Assembly (NCBI GenBank): GCA_027625915.1
Contig: JANTQA010000008.1
Coordinates: forward strand, 10,851,001 to 10,915,000
DNA from: Anaeramoeba flamelloides
Lineage: Eukaryota; Metamonada; Anaeramoebidae
Reading direction: 5' to 3'
Length of the DNA: 64,000 bases
Shown here: positions 21,712-33,365 of the stretch, piece after piece
Position numbering within the stretch: position 1 is the stretch's first letter
Layout: each line of letters opens with the position of its first letter
Program-made: the position numbers and the translations under genes
The notes under the pieces: model-generated
Seen by the model: the letters and a program-made list of their open reading frames with translations, nothing else
Told to the model about the DNA's origin: nothing
The model's database searches: none

Positions 21712-22531
21712 TTTTATTCAACCTGTGAATTTTTTGTTTTCTGTTGTAATGTAACCTGAAACAAAAAAATGTTTTTAGAATTTTTTTGTTTCATCGCTTT
21801 GTAACAAAAATTGTTTCATTTCAACTTGTAAGGTTTCGTTCTGAAACTTTACAAAATCCAATCCTTTAAACTCCTATTAGAGACAGTTACTGTAACTTGA
21901 GAATATTTCAATCATTACGAAATCTAACTCGATTGAAAAAAATTTCTATACAGTGATCAAAATAATGCGTGCCCAACGACTATAATCTGTGTTTCAAAAT
22001 ATTGTCCATGCTTTTTTTTATTTTTGTACCAAGGCAACATCCAATCTACTATCAAATAGTATACCTAAGTTCAAATCAATTTTGAAAGTAAAAGTCTGGT
22101 TATTTTCAATAAAATTTAAATTATTCATGCAAATAGTTGAAAATTTTCCATAATATTCTCAATTTTTATGAATTTTTTTGTGTTTTTTGATGATTAAAAT
22201 TTTCGAAAAAATTTACTCTATTTTTTGAGAGAAATTTTGCAATTTGATCCTTCATTTTTAGAATTTCTTTTTAAATAATAGAACCTAAAGAAACCAATAC
22301 CATATTTTTTTTGGGTTTATTATTGGTTTCTTTGATTAGTTAATGTATTGATCAACTATAACAAAAAAACACGCTTTTTATTTTGAAACAGGCAGTAAAT
22401 TTTTTTGCAGGCTTTATTTTGGCTACAGTAAATAATTTTTATCACAAGAGATGAAACAAATAAATTCTAAAAACAGTTTTTTGTTTCAGGTTATATTACA
22501 AAAGAAAACAAAAAATTCACAGGTTGAATAA
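21712..22531. mobile_element. foldback element carrying MITE copy B
   Basis: The left arm (about 21712-21805: ATTCAACCTGTGAATTTTTTG, GTAACCTGAAACAAAAAA, TTTTTAGAATTTTTTTGTTTCAT) recurs inverted at about 22450-22531. Removing the nested copy B leaves an element of roughly 340 bp. There is no coding capacity and no clear target duplication. Confidence 0.7.
21951..22428. mobile_element. TA-target MITE copy B, nested
   Basis: TA at 21949-21950 and 22429-22430 flank ends CAGTGATCAAAATAATGCGTG and (complement) CTGTAGCCAAAATAAAGCCTG. It is collinear with copy A in the same orientation and 478 bp long, with no open frame of note. Confidence 0.82.
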
Positions 22532-22611
22532 ATTGGCTGTATTTGCCCTATGAAAGAATTAGTTGTTATTTGAAATTCAACAAAATAATTTGTTTTGATT
22601 TTCATTGTGGT

Positions 22612-22690
22612 TTTCCTGGATTTAATCGAATAGAGTAAAATCAATGGATTTTGATGTATTCTTTTTAATTCTGGAAAACCTGTAACAGTC
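22612..22690. repeat. single palindromic module
   Basis: GGTTTTCCTGGATTTAATCGAATAGAGTAAAATCAATGG faces a near reverse complement ending ATTCTGGAAAACCTG. It is an isolated unit of the modular palindrome family. Confidence 0.55.
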
Positions 22691-23789
22691 CTTATTTATT
22701 ATTATAATTTTTTATTTTTTTTCGACATTTCAGTTTTATTATCTAAATACAATATTTTCAAAACTATAAGTTAATATCTATTCAAACAATTATCTTAGAG
22801 TCGAATGACGAAAATTTATCCTTCCGTATATTTTGAAATTTTATACCTCGATAAAATCACCCATTTTTCTTGACTAGAGACGTTTTCAAAATAGAAGTAC
22901 TAATCAGAATAATAAATACAATAACCTCAAGAATTTGAAGTTAAATGATTGTTGTATATATTGAAAATAAACTTTATGACAAATAATGGAGAAAGGTTAA
23001 ATAGCGTATTCATTTGGTTTAACTCACATTTTGCAATTATATTTTTTCATAATGGCGTTGTAGATGAGAAAATTTTGTTTTTGAACAGAAATAATGAAAT
23101 AGTTCAGTTGTACCAAAAAGACTCTTTGACGTTTTATTCTTTTTTGTGATTTTTCTTTGGTTGTTGTCTTTAAAAAGAAAACCAATAACCCAAAAAATAA
23201 AAAATAATTGAGCAGTAAATTTTTGATTTTCCAAATATTTTGAGTGGATTAATTAATTTCCAGAATTGTTAAAAGTAAAACCAACAATTTGAAGAGTCTT
23301 TAATATAACACCTTTCTAAGTTTTTCTTTCATGAAATATATAAAAAATTTAAAAAAAATTGATTATCGATCATGAAAATGGATAAAACCGTTTTTTTTTT
23401 GTTAAAATTGATCTTGTTGTTATCTTTATTTTGAAGTAAATACTAGGTGGTGTATAGTTTAAAATCAAAGGGAAAAGAATTGTTAGAAAAAGAATCAAAA
23501 AAAGAAGAAAGAAAAAAATAAAAATAAAAAAAAAATAAAATAAAAAAGCAAAGCTAAAAAAAAAAAACTAATGCTTTTTTTTTTGAACAACAAACATTTA
23601 AAAAACGTTTGACAAAAAATTTTATAAAGTATCTTTCAAACAGTTGACAGACGTGTAAAGAACCATTTTTTGAAGTGTAATAATACTGTTTGTTGGGAAA
23701 CATTTTATCTATTTCTGTCTTCAAGATTACTTATTATTTTTCCATCACCTTCTCTCTTTACAACAAGATCCATTGACTTGGAAAACATT
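22691..23789. other. spacer upstream of the cpn10 stop
   Basis: A 66-codon frame at 22949-23149 has no recognisable homology or neighbours. The rest is AT-rich with A-runs near 23490-23570. No gene is called. Confidence 0.4.
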
Positions 23790-24152
23790 TTAGTCTTCAA
23801 TTACTGCAAGAACTTCCCATTCAGACCAAATGGAATATTCCCTTCCTTCGAGCTCAATCTCGGTACCTCCATAAAAGGGAAGGAGTACTTTGACACCAAC
23901 TTTTAAGTTTGGGTTCATTGGGTTTCTTTTACCATCACGAGTAACTTGTCCGTCACCTAAAGCTACAATTGTTCCAATGTTTCTTGGTTGTTTTGCAGAG
24001 TCTGGAATGAAAAGGCCAGATGTTGTTTTTTTGTTTTTGGATTCTTCAACCCTATCAATTAAAATTCTGTTAAATAATGGTTTGAAGTTTACTTTTGTTG
24101 CAAAGTTTCTGAAAAGGTTTGTTGAAAGAGACTTAGTGAAAGGAGAAAGCAT
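23790..24152 (-). CDS. cpn10: mitochondrial/hydrogenosomal chaperonin 10 (GroES-like)
   Basis: This is the co-chaperonin that caps Cpn60 and helps refold imported proteins in the organelle matrix (family knowledge). It is an intronless frame of 120 residues from an ATG at 24152. Residues 1-20 (MLSPFTKSLSTNLFRNFATK) are Ser/Thr/Phe/Arg-rich, lack acidic residues and resemble an organelle targeting leader. The mature part shows the family order: LFNRILIDRVEE, the mobile loop KKTTSGLFIPDSAKQPRNIG (41-60), TIVALGDG, a roof segment rich in Asn/Lys, VKVLLPFYGGTEIELEGREY, and the C-terminal EVLAVIED. The replacement of the usual LVKESDIL by SIWSEWEVL is a small oddity. It looks intact. It implies a Cpn60 partner outside the window. 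Confidence 0.94.
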   Translation of the reverse strand: MLSPFTKSLSTNLFRNFATKVNFKPLFNRILIDRVEESKNKKTTSGLFIPDSAKQPRNIGTIVALGDGQVTRDGKRNPMNPNLKVGVKVLLPFYGGTEIELEGREYSIWSEWEVLAVIED

Positions 24153-24528
24153 TTAAAGAATTTTAGGTTTTGGGAAATGTAGAAAAAATGATTTTTTGGA
24201 AAGATTTTCAAAGATGAAAATTTTGAAAATGATTAGGTTGAAGAATACATTTTCACACAATTAATTTTGAATAGTTTTGAAAGAAGAGAATATATTCTTG
24301 TTTTTGGATTTTAAGGGGAGAAATCCATAAAAATAGTGAATCAAAAGAAATTGAAAAGAAAGACAAATCACAAGAAGGAAAATTTTACTCAAAGTTCAAT
24401 AGGCTCGATTCAAATGAAATCTTTAAAAACCTCCTTTCTAAATGATTTTTGAGAAGATTTTGGATGTTTTCAATTGGATAATGTCTGAAAAATATTTAGA
24501 ACATGAAATAAAAATTTTCATTTGTTAA
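24153..24528. other. cpn10 upstream region
   Basis: This is presumably the promoter and 5' untranslated region of cpn10. It is AT-rich and I could not single out a core-promoter motif with confidence. Confidence 0.35.
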
Positions 24529-25277
24529 GGGATTAGCGTCACCATAGATTTCTCTATAATCAAAGTATGTTGTAACTGGGCATAAATGATATTAGTACGC
24601 CATGGCTCAAATAGCTCTAAAAAATCTATTATAAATCTTATTGCACAATAAATTATTACATTTTTTACTAAGGATCACAATTAAAAAAGTTTCATTTTGA
24701 AAAATTTTTTTTTAATTCCTTTTCCAAATCTAAAAATAGAAACACAAAATACAGTATTATAGTATTTAATAATTTAAATTTAGAACTTCCAAAAGTAACT
24801 ATTTTTATAATTTTTTATTTTCAAAGATTAACTCAATAATCATCAACATAAAAGCACAAAGACTGATTAGTTTTGTTTTCTTTTGATAAAGATACTTGTA
24901 GCATCAATATATTTGCTTGATTTGAGAAATAATTTGTCAAAAAAATTTATTCATTAATTATTTAATTTTTATAAAAAAAAACGAATTTTTTAGTAACTAA
25001 TCTACATTTCGCCACAAATTTAAGAAAGATAATTTGTGACTCTGTAGTCTGAATATTGATAATTCAACCTTGAAATTTATGGCGAAATGTAGATTTTATT
25101 CTGAAATTTTTGAGTTTTTTAACAATATAAGGATCATTTTTCATTGATAAGATCAACTAATTTTACTGCTTTACTATTTTATTTTTTAGATACATTTGAA
25201 ACAGGTAGCACGAATGTGGTTAGGTCCAATAACAACATACTTTGTCCCTAGGCTTCTCCTTGGTAGACGCTAATCCC
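24529..25277. mobile_element. 749-bp TTAA-flanked MITE, uninterrupted copy
   Basis: TTAA at 24525-24528 and 25278-25281 flank ends GGGATTAGCGTCACC and GGTAGACGCTAATCCC. It is collinear with 20405-21632 but lacks the nested TA-target element. At the corresponding point it reads GGATCACAATTAAAAAAG, which serves as the unoccupied site. There is no coding capacity. Confidence 0.82.
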
Positions 25278-25281
25278 TTAA

Positions 25282-28200
25282 TTGGCAATTAACAGTAAAA
25301 TAAAAACAAAGTAAAAAGTTACCAAATTTAATTAAGTCTATTTTTGTGGTTTTAAAACGAAAAAAGACAGCATTTAAACAAGATCTAAAATTATTATTTT
25401 ATATACTCTTGATCTGTTGACAAGTCAAATTTAAATTTGGAAATGATGTTATATTTTTAAATTTGATATAAGGTTTTATTCTTGCGTAAATAATAGTTTA
25501 ATATCATTCTCGGTAATATTATAAGTTTTTATGATAAAATATTTTATCATCAAATTTAGAAACAAGGTACCAAAATACTTAAAAATCGTGAATAATTTTT
25601 CTTAATCCCTAAAAAACAATCAAAAGATTGCAATAATTCACAAAATCACTATAAAATAAATATCAAAAAAAAGAAAATATAATTTTGACTTACATTTAAT
25701 AAAAATCTCATGAATTTTTCAAAAGATGATTACTTACTCTAACCTTATTCCTATATTAAAGTTTTGGAAAGTGTTTATATATGTTGTAAATTTGCATCAT
25801 GTTCTTGAAAGGTTTGGGATACTCTATGCTTTAGGAAAGCCATCAAGATCTTTTGTAAAATTTTTTTTTCTTTTCATTTTTTTATTTTTTACAAAAGTTA
25901 AATCCCTTGTGAAAATTTATGATCAAACAAATAACATCCTATTTTGAAAATGTAATAGAATTTAAAATATTTATTATTTTTAGAAAAAAGGGTGTTATAA
26001 CCTTCATAGTTAAATAACCAAAAAAAAAAAAAAATTCTTTGATATTTATGTTTAGTGAAAAATAAGTCTTTTAATTCTAGGTACTTTTTTTGTAAAATAC
26101 AAAGATACGATTTAAAGAAGAAGGGTAACAAAAAAAAAAAAGTAAATGTGATAAGACAATCTTAATAATTGGTGATAATTGGACAAGTTGTTTTTTAAGC
26201 TTTGAAAAGTGATTCAGTCACTTGATTCATTCTGATAATTAAAATTATGTTTTTTAACCCATTATCCCATTCTTTAAAAATAAAAGTGAAGATTTTGGGT
26301 GTTTGAGAAGCTATTATATATATATAAACCCACAATATATTTCTAAATTATATTTTTACATTATATTATTCCTTTTGTTGATCTAAATTATAGATATATC
26401 TGGAATCCAAATTAAAAAATATATATGCAACAAAAAACTTAACGTGACATGTTGTTAAATAAAGTCTCTTATTTTTTCTTTATTTTTAAAATAACTATTT
26501 TTTCAAGATTTTTTTTTTTATTTGTTTAAAAAGTACTACTTTTAATGAAATGTCGTTGAATTATCATTAAATAAAACAATTTTTCAGTCAAAGGGGGGAT
26601 AGTTGTAATGGGTGAAATGCATGTGTTTAAAGAGTTTGTATAGATATTAGAAGAAAAAATTTATTTTGGAAATTTACAATATTGAAATCATTTTTTCACG
26701 TTTTTGTTTTTTTTTCGATTTTTTTTTCAAATGTCATTCAGTTGTAAAATTTTTTTTATTCCAAGATTAATAGTCACTTATTTAAAATATGTTTTTTTTA
26801 ATGTTATTGAAACAGTGGAAATTATTGTAGAGAAATCGTATTGATTTCTATTGGAATTCTATTCGATCTTTGATCCTGATATTTGTTTAATAAATAAGAA
26901 AAAATTTCACTTCATTTTCATTTCCTATTTCAAATAGAGACCACGAATACCAACCTACTTCGTTTGGGGACTTGATTTCTAAAATAAAAGTATGAAAAAT
27001 CTAGTGAAAGGTGTTTCCTATTTATTATTTAAATACTAGTATGAGTTCATACCGAACGTTTTTGTTTTTCTCAATGGTGTCCTAAGAATTTGAGTTTATC
27101 AATTTTTAAGAAAATCTATTGATTGATTGGTTTTCTTTCATAAATTTATCAACAATTTTTTGATGTTTATTATTCCGATTATTACTTATTTTTTCTTTGT
27201 AGGTCAAGTATATAAAATAATTGATATTTAAAAAAAATTATTCTTTGAATGAAACAGAATTTAATAAAATATGATATTAAAAACAATTTTTTTTAATCAT
27301 AATATTTGAACAATTATTGTGGTTTTATAGAATATGTTGATTTAGATGACTAAGTGATATTATTTATATTGGATATTTTTATATAATACTATCATTTTTT
27401 CAACTTTATTTTGAATTGGAAAGGGTATCACCAAATTCTCTCCTGATTTTATTTTTAATTTTTTTTTTTTCTTTTTTTTTATAATTTGTATAAAAAGTAT
27501 AATATAAAAAGAAAAAGAGTAATTAGTCACACCAATATGTTTTAAACTACCCAGAAAAAAGACTGTTAAATGGAAAAAATGTAAAATGTGTAGTAATTGT
27601 AAAACAGTGTTAAATTATTTCATTTTGAAATTTTTTTTATTGCCTTTTCTGTTCATTTTAAAATAAAAACTAAGTCCAAAAAATAAGTCGGTTGTTTGAA
27701 TTGAAATTTAATTCAAAAAAATATATTAGATAAAATTTTTATCTATTTGATTTTTGAAATTTGAATTTTAATTGAAAATATTAATTAATATATTTCATAT
27801 TTTTGATTTTTTGTTGATAATAAATTTTTTCCATATTTATCAAATTTGCTTAAAGATTTTAATAATGGGTATTAATTTCAGTTTGAGGAATTTCATTTTT
27901 TACGATATCTTCATTGATAAGGCAAAATAGTTATAATTAATTGAAAATTTTTGAATTTTTAAGACTTTTTTATAATTAAACTCTTTTAGACAATTTTTTA
28001 CCAAAATGATAATATTTTGATTGAAAAATGTCAAAATTTTTGTTTTTTTTTTCATTATTTTTTATTTTGAGTGTGTACAATTTTTTGGACTACAGTTTTG
28101 TCACTTAAATTTTCTCAAAAGGGTCAGAAAAATATCACATGCGATCATTGTTTGTTTAATTTTTTTTGTTTTAAATTTAAACTGTATCAAACCTATTTCA

Positions 28201-28419
28201 AAATTGTTTTCAAGTTTTATTATATTTATAAATGATCAATTTAATTCATTATCCGTTTAAAAGGGTGAAACAGTACTTTATTCGGAAAAAAATCGTTTTT
28301 TGGTATTTAATTAAGAAATGGGTACTAATAATCGCTTCTTTTTGTAATTTTTCTTTTTCAAATTAAGTTTACAAAAAAATATATTTTTATTTGTGGTTTA
28401 ATGTTGTTAAAATAAAGTG
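25282..28419. other. long gene-poor spacer
   Basis: About 3 kb without a convincing gene. A frame at 25726-25947 begins with an ATG and contains HHVLERFGILYALGKPSRSF followed by GTAAAA, which could be an exon end, but nothing supports it beyond composition. Other frames (25898-26131 minus, 28021-28260 plus) are hydrophobic AT-rich noise. Confidence 0.4.
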
Positions 28420-28860
28420 TGCAGAAAAGTTTACCGCAGGTTTCAAAATAAAAAGTGTTATATATATATATATATATAGATAAATAAATAGATAGATAGA
28501 TATATAAGGCCTAAACGTCAACCGAATAAAGAACCCAACAATAATCCTTAATTAAATCTGGTCTTTGTTTCCTAAAAGTTCTGGTATTTAAAAAGAATTC
28601 TAAAAATAAAGGATCAAATTGTTAAATTTATCTCAAAAAATAGAGTAAATTTTAATTAAAATTTCTTACTTCAAAAAAAAAATTTCAAAAAAATTGAACT
28701 AATTGTATTATTAATTTAAATTTTACTTAAAATATTAAGGAGTTTATTTTCGAAATTGATTTAAACTTTAGTATACTATTGGGTAATAAATTGAATGTTA
28801 CCTTGTAAAAATTAGAAAAAAATAACGGATTAAATTTTGAAAAACAGATTTTCATTGTTG
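28420..28860. repeat. diverged copy of the TA-target MITE with an internal TA/GATA microsatellite
   Basis: GTTTCAAAATAAAAAGTGTT near the left end and AGGATCAAATTGTTAAATTTATCTC, TTTAAACTTTAGTATACTATTGGGTA further on follow copy C (54647-55115) in order and orientation. The terminal TA|CTGTAG motif is lost. A (TA)n(GATA)n run at 28459-28506 replaces part of the left half. Confidence 0.5.
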
Positions 28861-29236
28861 GGTGTGGTTTATTTTAATTACTATATTTTTATTTATTAAT
28901 ACTTTCTTTGTATTCTTATTTTGGGTGAAAGAATAATCCTAAAGTAAGTCAATATAAAGAATTGAACAAAATAAATAATATAGACTAACATTTTAACTTT
29001 TTATTATTTTACAGACCAGTATGGCAACAAGACAATTATGACACCTTGAAATTTAATATCTTTTTAATTGAATCAAAATCAGCTTGAGTGGGTGATAAGT
29101 CAATTGAAAACGTGATCTATCGAGTATTCTTTATCAACCAATTTAAAAATCAACTCATTTCTCAATTTCCTTTGCACCTTATAAGTTATTATATTTTGAT
29201 CTTACAAAACATTTTTTGTAAATTTCCATAGTGTAA
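28861..29236. other. region upstream of eL6
   Basis: It contains the eL6 5' flank. TTTACAG at about 29010-29016 followed by about 23 open codons (PVWQQDNYDTLKFN) could be an exon of an unknown gene, but it ends in a stop and cannot be joined to eL6. TTCCATAG|TGTAAATG just before the eL6 ATG may be the 3' end of a 5'-UTR intron. Confidence 0.3.
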
Positions 29237-30029
29237 ATGTCTCTCAAACAAGATCTTAAAATTAGTCAAGGTATAATATTTGCTTTATTCTTATTATTTA
29301 AAAGAAAAAAAATGTTCTTTTCAAACGAAAAGCCAAAGTTTATTTTGCTTTTTTTCTTTTTTGTTTTTCTTTCTTTTTACTTTGAATTTTTTTTTTATCT
29401 CTGTTTTTTAAAAAAAAGGAACTGTATTAATCTTATTAATTGGTAAATTCAAGGGAAAACGAGCTGTTTTCTTAAAACAACTTTCTTCTGGATTACTCCT
29501 TGTCACTGGTAAAATCATCTCTTCTTTTTTTCTTTTTTTTTTTTATTTTTTTTATTCTCTTTTTTGTTTTCAAAAAAAGAAAAATAAAAGAAAGCAAAAA
29601 CACTTACCAAAAAAAAAACAAAAACAAAAACAAACAATCAAACAATCAAATGTTCTTCCAATATTTTTTTAAATAAAAAAAGGACCATATAATGTAAATG
29701 GTGTTCCTTTAACAAGAATTAAAAGAAAATATGTCATTGCAACAAAAACAAAGGTCGATCTTGGAGAATTTGTTGTACCAGAAGAAATCAATGACAAATT
29801 CTTTTCACCAAAAAAACCTATCAACAACTGGGAAAAAACAGAAGAAAAATTCTTCACAAAAAAACAAGAGCTTAAAAAGGTTGGTCTCAATGAAACACAA
29901 ACAAAACTCCAAAACCAAATTGACAAGTCAGTTAATGAAGCAATTAAAAAAGTTCAATATCTGAAGGAATATTTAACAGCAAGATTCCAACTCCAAAAGG
30001 GTCAATTACCTCATAAAATGAAATTTTAA
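29237..30029 (+). CDS. RPL6: 60S ribosomal protein eL6
   Basis: It is a large-subunit ribosomal protein with a KOW/SH3-like fold. Three exons are visible: 29237-29270, 29419-29508 and 29683-30029, with introns of 148 and 174 bp (GTATAA..AAAAAG, GTAAAA..AAAAAG). Spliced, they give 156 residues. Exon 1 is only [11 protein letters not shown] plus the first base of a Gly codon. Exon 2 supplies [20 protein letters not shown] and SSGLLLVTG. Exon 3 supplies [20 protein letters not shown] and ends GQLPHKMKF, matching eL6 C-termini such as KPHKLKF. Yeast eL6 is 176 residues. The difference is at the N-terminus, where about 25-30 residues (the basic WYP..D segment) are absent. An in-frame TAA directly precedes the ATG, so either the protein is short or an upstream coding exon is spliced in by a route I cannot see. 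Confidence 0.9.
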
Positions 30030-30714
30030 ATAATATATTTATAATGATATTTATATGTTTATGATTTGGTTTGGTTTGATTTGATTTGATTTGACTTGGT
30101 TTAATATAATTTTATTTAATTAACTGCAAAAACGAAAAAAACAAATTTGTTTTTCAAAATTATTAAAATATTATTCAGCAATCCTAATATTTTCCCGAAA
30201 AATCTACAAATGTACTAATGAGCCTTGGACTCATAAAACTCCTTATTTTCAATAAAATAGAAGAAACCAATTCCTTTTATTTTAATTATTGTTTTAATGT
30301 TTGGGGTTTTCCATTTCATCTTGGACAGTCAACAAATGTTCTCTATTTCTAACAATTTTTCTCTATAAATTCAAAGCAAAAGAATAGAGGGTTTGCGATA
30401 TCTTTTTCAATTCACAATAAATTTTTAAAAAACTAGATCAATATTATAAAATCGCAATAAAGTTTAAAAAATCATGGTATTACATACAATTGTGATAATT
30501 GATAATATCGCAATATTTACACAAATCGTGATATTCTATATAATCTCCAGAGTTCACATTTTGATTCTTTTTCAAAAAAAAACCACAAATAATTCTAATT
30601 TTGATTCCATTAAATCAAATGATTTTTTTTTATTTCAATAATTAATCTCAACTTATTTCTTGTTTAAATTTGGTTTTTCATAAAATCTCATCATTCAAAA
30701 AATTTAATAATTAA
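30030..30714. other. spacer downstream of eL6
   Basis: It contains a (TTTGGTTTGATT)-like run directly after the stop, then AT-rich DNA with recurring ATCG(C/T)(A/G)ATA words that also appear near 32700-32830. A relic resembling the 1169-1621 element ends may lie at 30320-30375. Confidence 0.35.
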
Positions 30715-32235
30715 TGGATCAGTACTCTATGAAAACAAGGCGAAATTTTAAAAATATGTTATCGGTGATATTCTCTACTTACAAATTGTGTATATTCCAA
30801 CTGTCAAAAAATTCTGATCGACTAAAAAACCTAGAAAACGAATATTTTTTTTGTGAGATCAATTTTTTTTTTCCATTTTTTATGAAAAAAAACATTTAAA
30901 TTCATTTTATTTCTCACAGTAAAACAAGTTTTTACCCTTTTCATTGCCATTCCCGACATTGTTATTCAATAACAAGTCTTTGTTGCCAGTAATATTAATA
31001 TAAAGTTTTTTTTTCAGAAATGATAATTCTTTTAGTTAGCCAAAAAAATTTGATTTATCCTACTGATTGAAAAATAATTGCGTACTTTAAAGAAGTATAG
31101 TTATGATCATTAAAGTTTTAAATCCATTTAAAAATTTTTCCAAGAAATTGTGTTTTTATTTTAAACATTCTGGAAAAAAAGTGAAGCGCAGTTTTTAATT
31201 TGGAACATTACTGAAAACAAGAACTAAAATCAATTAAAAGAAGAAACCAATTGACTCTAAATAATAATCCATTATATTATTTTCAATCATACCAATAAAC
31301 AAAATTTATATCTCTTTGGTTATCAAAAAAAAATATGTGGTTTTGGAGATCACAAAAATAGTAGAATTTTTTGAAGAAATTTTTAATAATTGATCAATCA
31401 AAGAGAAAACCCTACCAAAAAAATAGTATTAAAAAACTGTTATTGTATTGAATCATTCATTTTACCTTTATTTATTTATTTATTTGTGTGTTTTATTTAT
31501 TGATCTTGCTTTTAATTTTCAGTTTCTATTAATGTTCCCATTTAAACCCCATGTTTCGCTTTTTTTTACAGAATGATAAGATAAAATTCGATTTTTAAAA
31601 ATAAAATTTTCTTGAGGATATTTGGGAATTTTGTAATTTTATTCTCTAAATTCAAAATAATTTTTTTACAAAAAAATGATTTAAATTGTTAAAAGGATTC
31701 TTCTGAATAAGACCAAAAAATTTGTTAAAAAATTTTTCCAAATTGAAATTTTTTTTTTGTTTTTTTTTTGAAAACAAGATAACAACTTTTTCAAACCCTT
31801 AAAGAATAAAAAAAAAATGCTTAAAAGATCTCAATTTAATTTTGAAACTTTTGTTGAACTTCTATAAAATAATTATTTATTAAATCACCTACAGTCCAAT
31901 TAGTATTATAGGCTGAGATTTGAATTGAAATATTAATAATCAAAAATAAGAACAAAATAAAATATTTTCTTACAAAATCAACACTCCCCAAGATAAAGTA
32001 AAAATGTTTTAAAAAAATTTTCAAGATTTAATTTAATTGTTAAGAAAAATGATCAGTTACTTGTTTGAGTTTTATATTGAAAATATGTGAATGTTGGATT
32101 TCAGAAAGGAGACTCGAATTAATAAATAGTTTTGAACGGGTTAACACACCCATTTCATTCATCCAAAACACAAAACACAAAAAAAAAATTTTTTTTTGAG
32201 ATCTTATATAGATTTCATTTTATTTTAAAAAAATA
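30715..32235. repeat. duplicated tract, copy 1 (possible gene relic on minus strand)
   Basis: It is collinear with 39700-40800 over most of its length, with indels. On the minus strand both copies keep an apparent donor (ATTT|GTAAGT at about 30789-30784) and an apparent acceptor (TCTCAG at about 31915-31910). The acceptor is followed in both by an open frame of about 25 codons (here YNTNWTVGDLINNYFIEVQQ). The preservation of splice-like signals and an open frame in two diverged copies suggests a duplicated gene or pseudogene. No family is recognised. Confidence 0.5.
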
Positions 32236-32247
32236 CGACTCCCTTAA

Positions 32248-32248
<1 letters not shown>

Positions 32249-32299
<51 letters not shown>

Positions 32300-32345
32300 G
32301 GTGGGTGTGGATGTGTGCGTGTGTGAATGTATGTATGTATATATG
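32249..32345. repeat. (AT)n(GT)n microsatellite
   Basis: A perfect AT run (about 32250-32281) passes into GT/GTGGGT repeats to about 32326 and then GTAT repeats. Such compound dinucleotide runs also occur at 60574-60682 and 61461-61574. Confidence 0.9.
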
Positions 32346-32884
32346 TATATAAAGAATTGAAGATTTATCAAAAATAATATATTTTTAAGATTTTTCTTCT
32401 TAAAATTTTAATTTTAATCGTCTTTTTCTCAACCCTGATTTTTTTTTTAATTTTTTTCTGATAAAAATTTTTTTTTCCTTTCAAATAGAATCAAAAGAAT
32501 TTTTTTTTTTTTTTTTTAATAGTGTTTTGGTTTAACTATAAACTTAATTTTTTGGTCCAATAGGATCAAGATTAAATAATTGTTAATATTTTTGAAAAAA
32601 GATCCATAAAAGGAACTTTGACCCGGAGAAAATTTTGAAAAAAACTGATCTGGTTTGAATCATTTTAATACAACGTATCAAATTGAAAAAAAATGTGATT
32701 CTAATTATTCCTTAAAATGGAAACATTTCGGGAACTATGATAATTTCAATAATTTTCTACAAATCGTGATAAATACCTAAAAAATCGTTAAAAAAATAAT
32801 CGTGATATAATGGTTGATCTATTTTAAGCTCAACAAATGATTTTTCTGAAAGTAACCCTCTTTATTTAATCAAAATACCGATTT
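32346..32884. other. spacer
   Basis: No gene is seen. T-rich and A-rich runs dominate. Confidence 0.4.
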
Positions 32885-33365
32885 TAGTTGTGGAAAAAAT
32901 ACCAGGTAAGTTTTTTAAATTGTGAATATTAGGAAAATTGTTGTGTAATTTCTTTGATTTAATCAAATTGTATTTATTAATAACCCAATTTTTTCATGGA
33001 TATAGTAGTAAACCTGCCCAAAGTTTATCCAAGTAATGTATCTATAGAATACCCAATTAGGGTGTGATAACCTAAGTAGATCAACTTTTTTTTGAAAAAA
33101 CAATCGAGTTTTATAGAAATTTACTTCATGTTTAGAAAATGATAATTTTGAATTGTTTTCCCATTGATAGAAGGGTATTGTTTTGAACAATTGTAATTTA
33201 ATTGATCGTCATTCTAATAAGTGGATGGTTTATAATTTTAAGAGTTCGGTTCTTAAAAATAACCAATTTGATTTTAAATATTAAAAAATTGTACTAATAT
33301 TTTTCTAATATTCACAATTATAAATCTTATTGGGTTTTTTTTCATGTCGGGTATTTTTTTCACTG
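32885..33365. mobile_element. foldback element, about 480 bp
   Basis: AAAAAATACC.GGTAAG..TTTAAATTGTGAATATTAGGAAAA at 32890-32940 recurs inverted at about 33305-33362 (CTAATATTCACAATT, GGGTATTTTTTT). A related right end is present at 43800-43895. A frame inside on the minus strand (32963-33190) has no recognisable features and is not called. Confidence 0.5.

Noticed and set aside
25726-25860. Open frame with GILYALGKPSRSF, vaguely L7Ae-like
   Set aside because: Too short, no second exon, and the resemblance is not strong enough to name.
29013-29085. Possible exon PVWQQDNYDTLKF upstream of eL6
   Set aside because: Only 23 codons, ends in a stop, cannot be spliced to eL6 in frame, and no upstream partner was found.
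31836-32024. Minus-strand frame resembling a signal-peptide protein
   Set aside because: It starts at TTG, and its hydrophobic stretch is better read as an intron between GTAAGA and TCTCAG in the duplicated tract.
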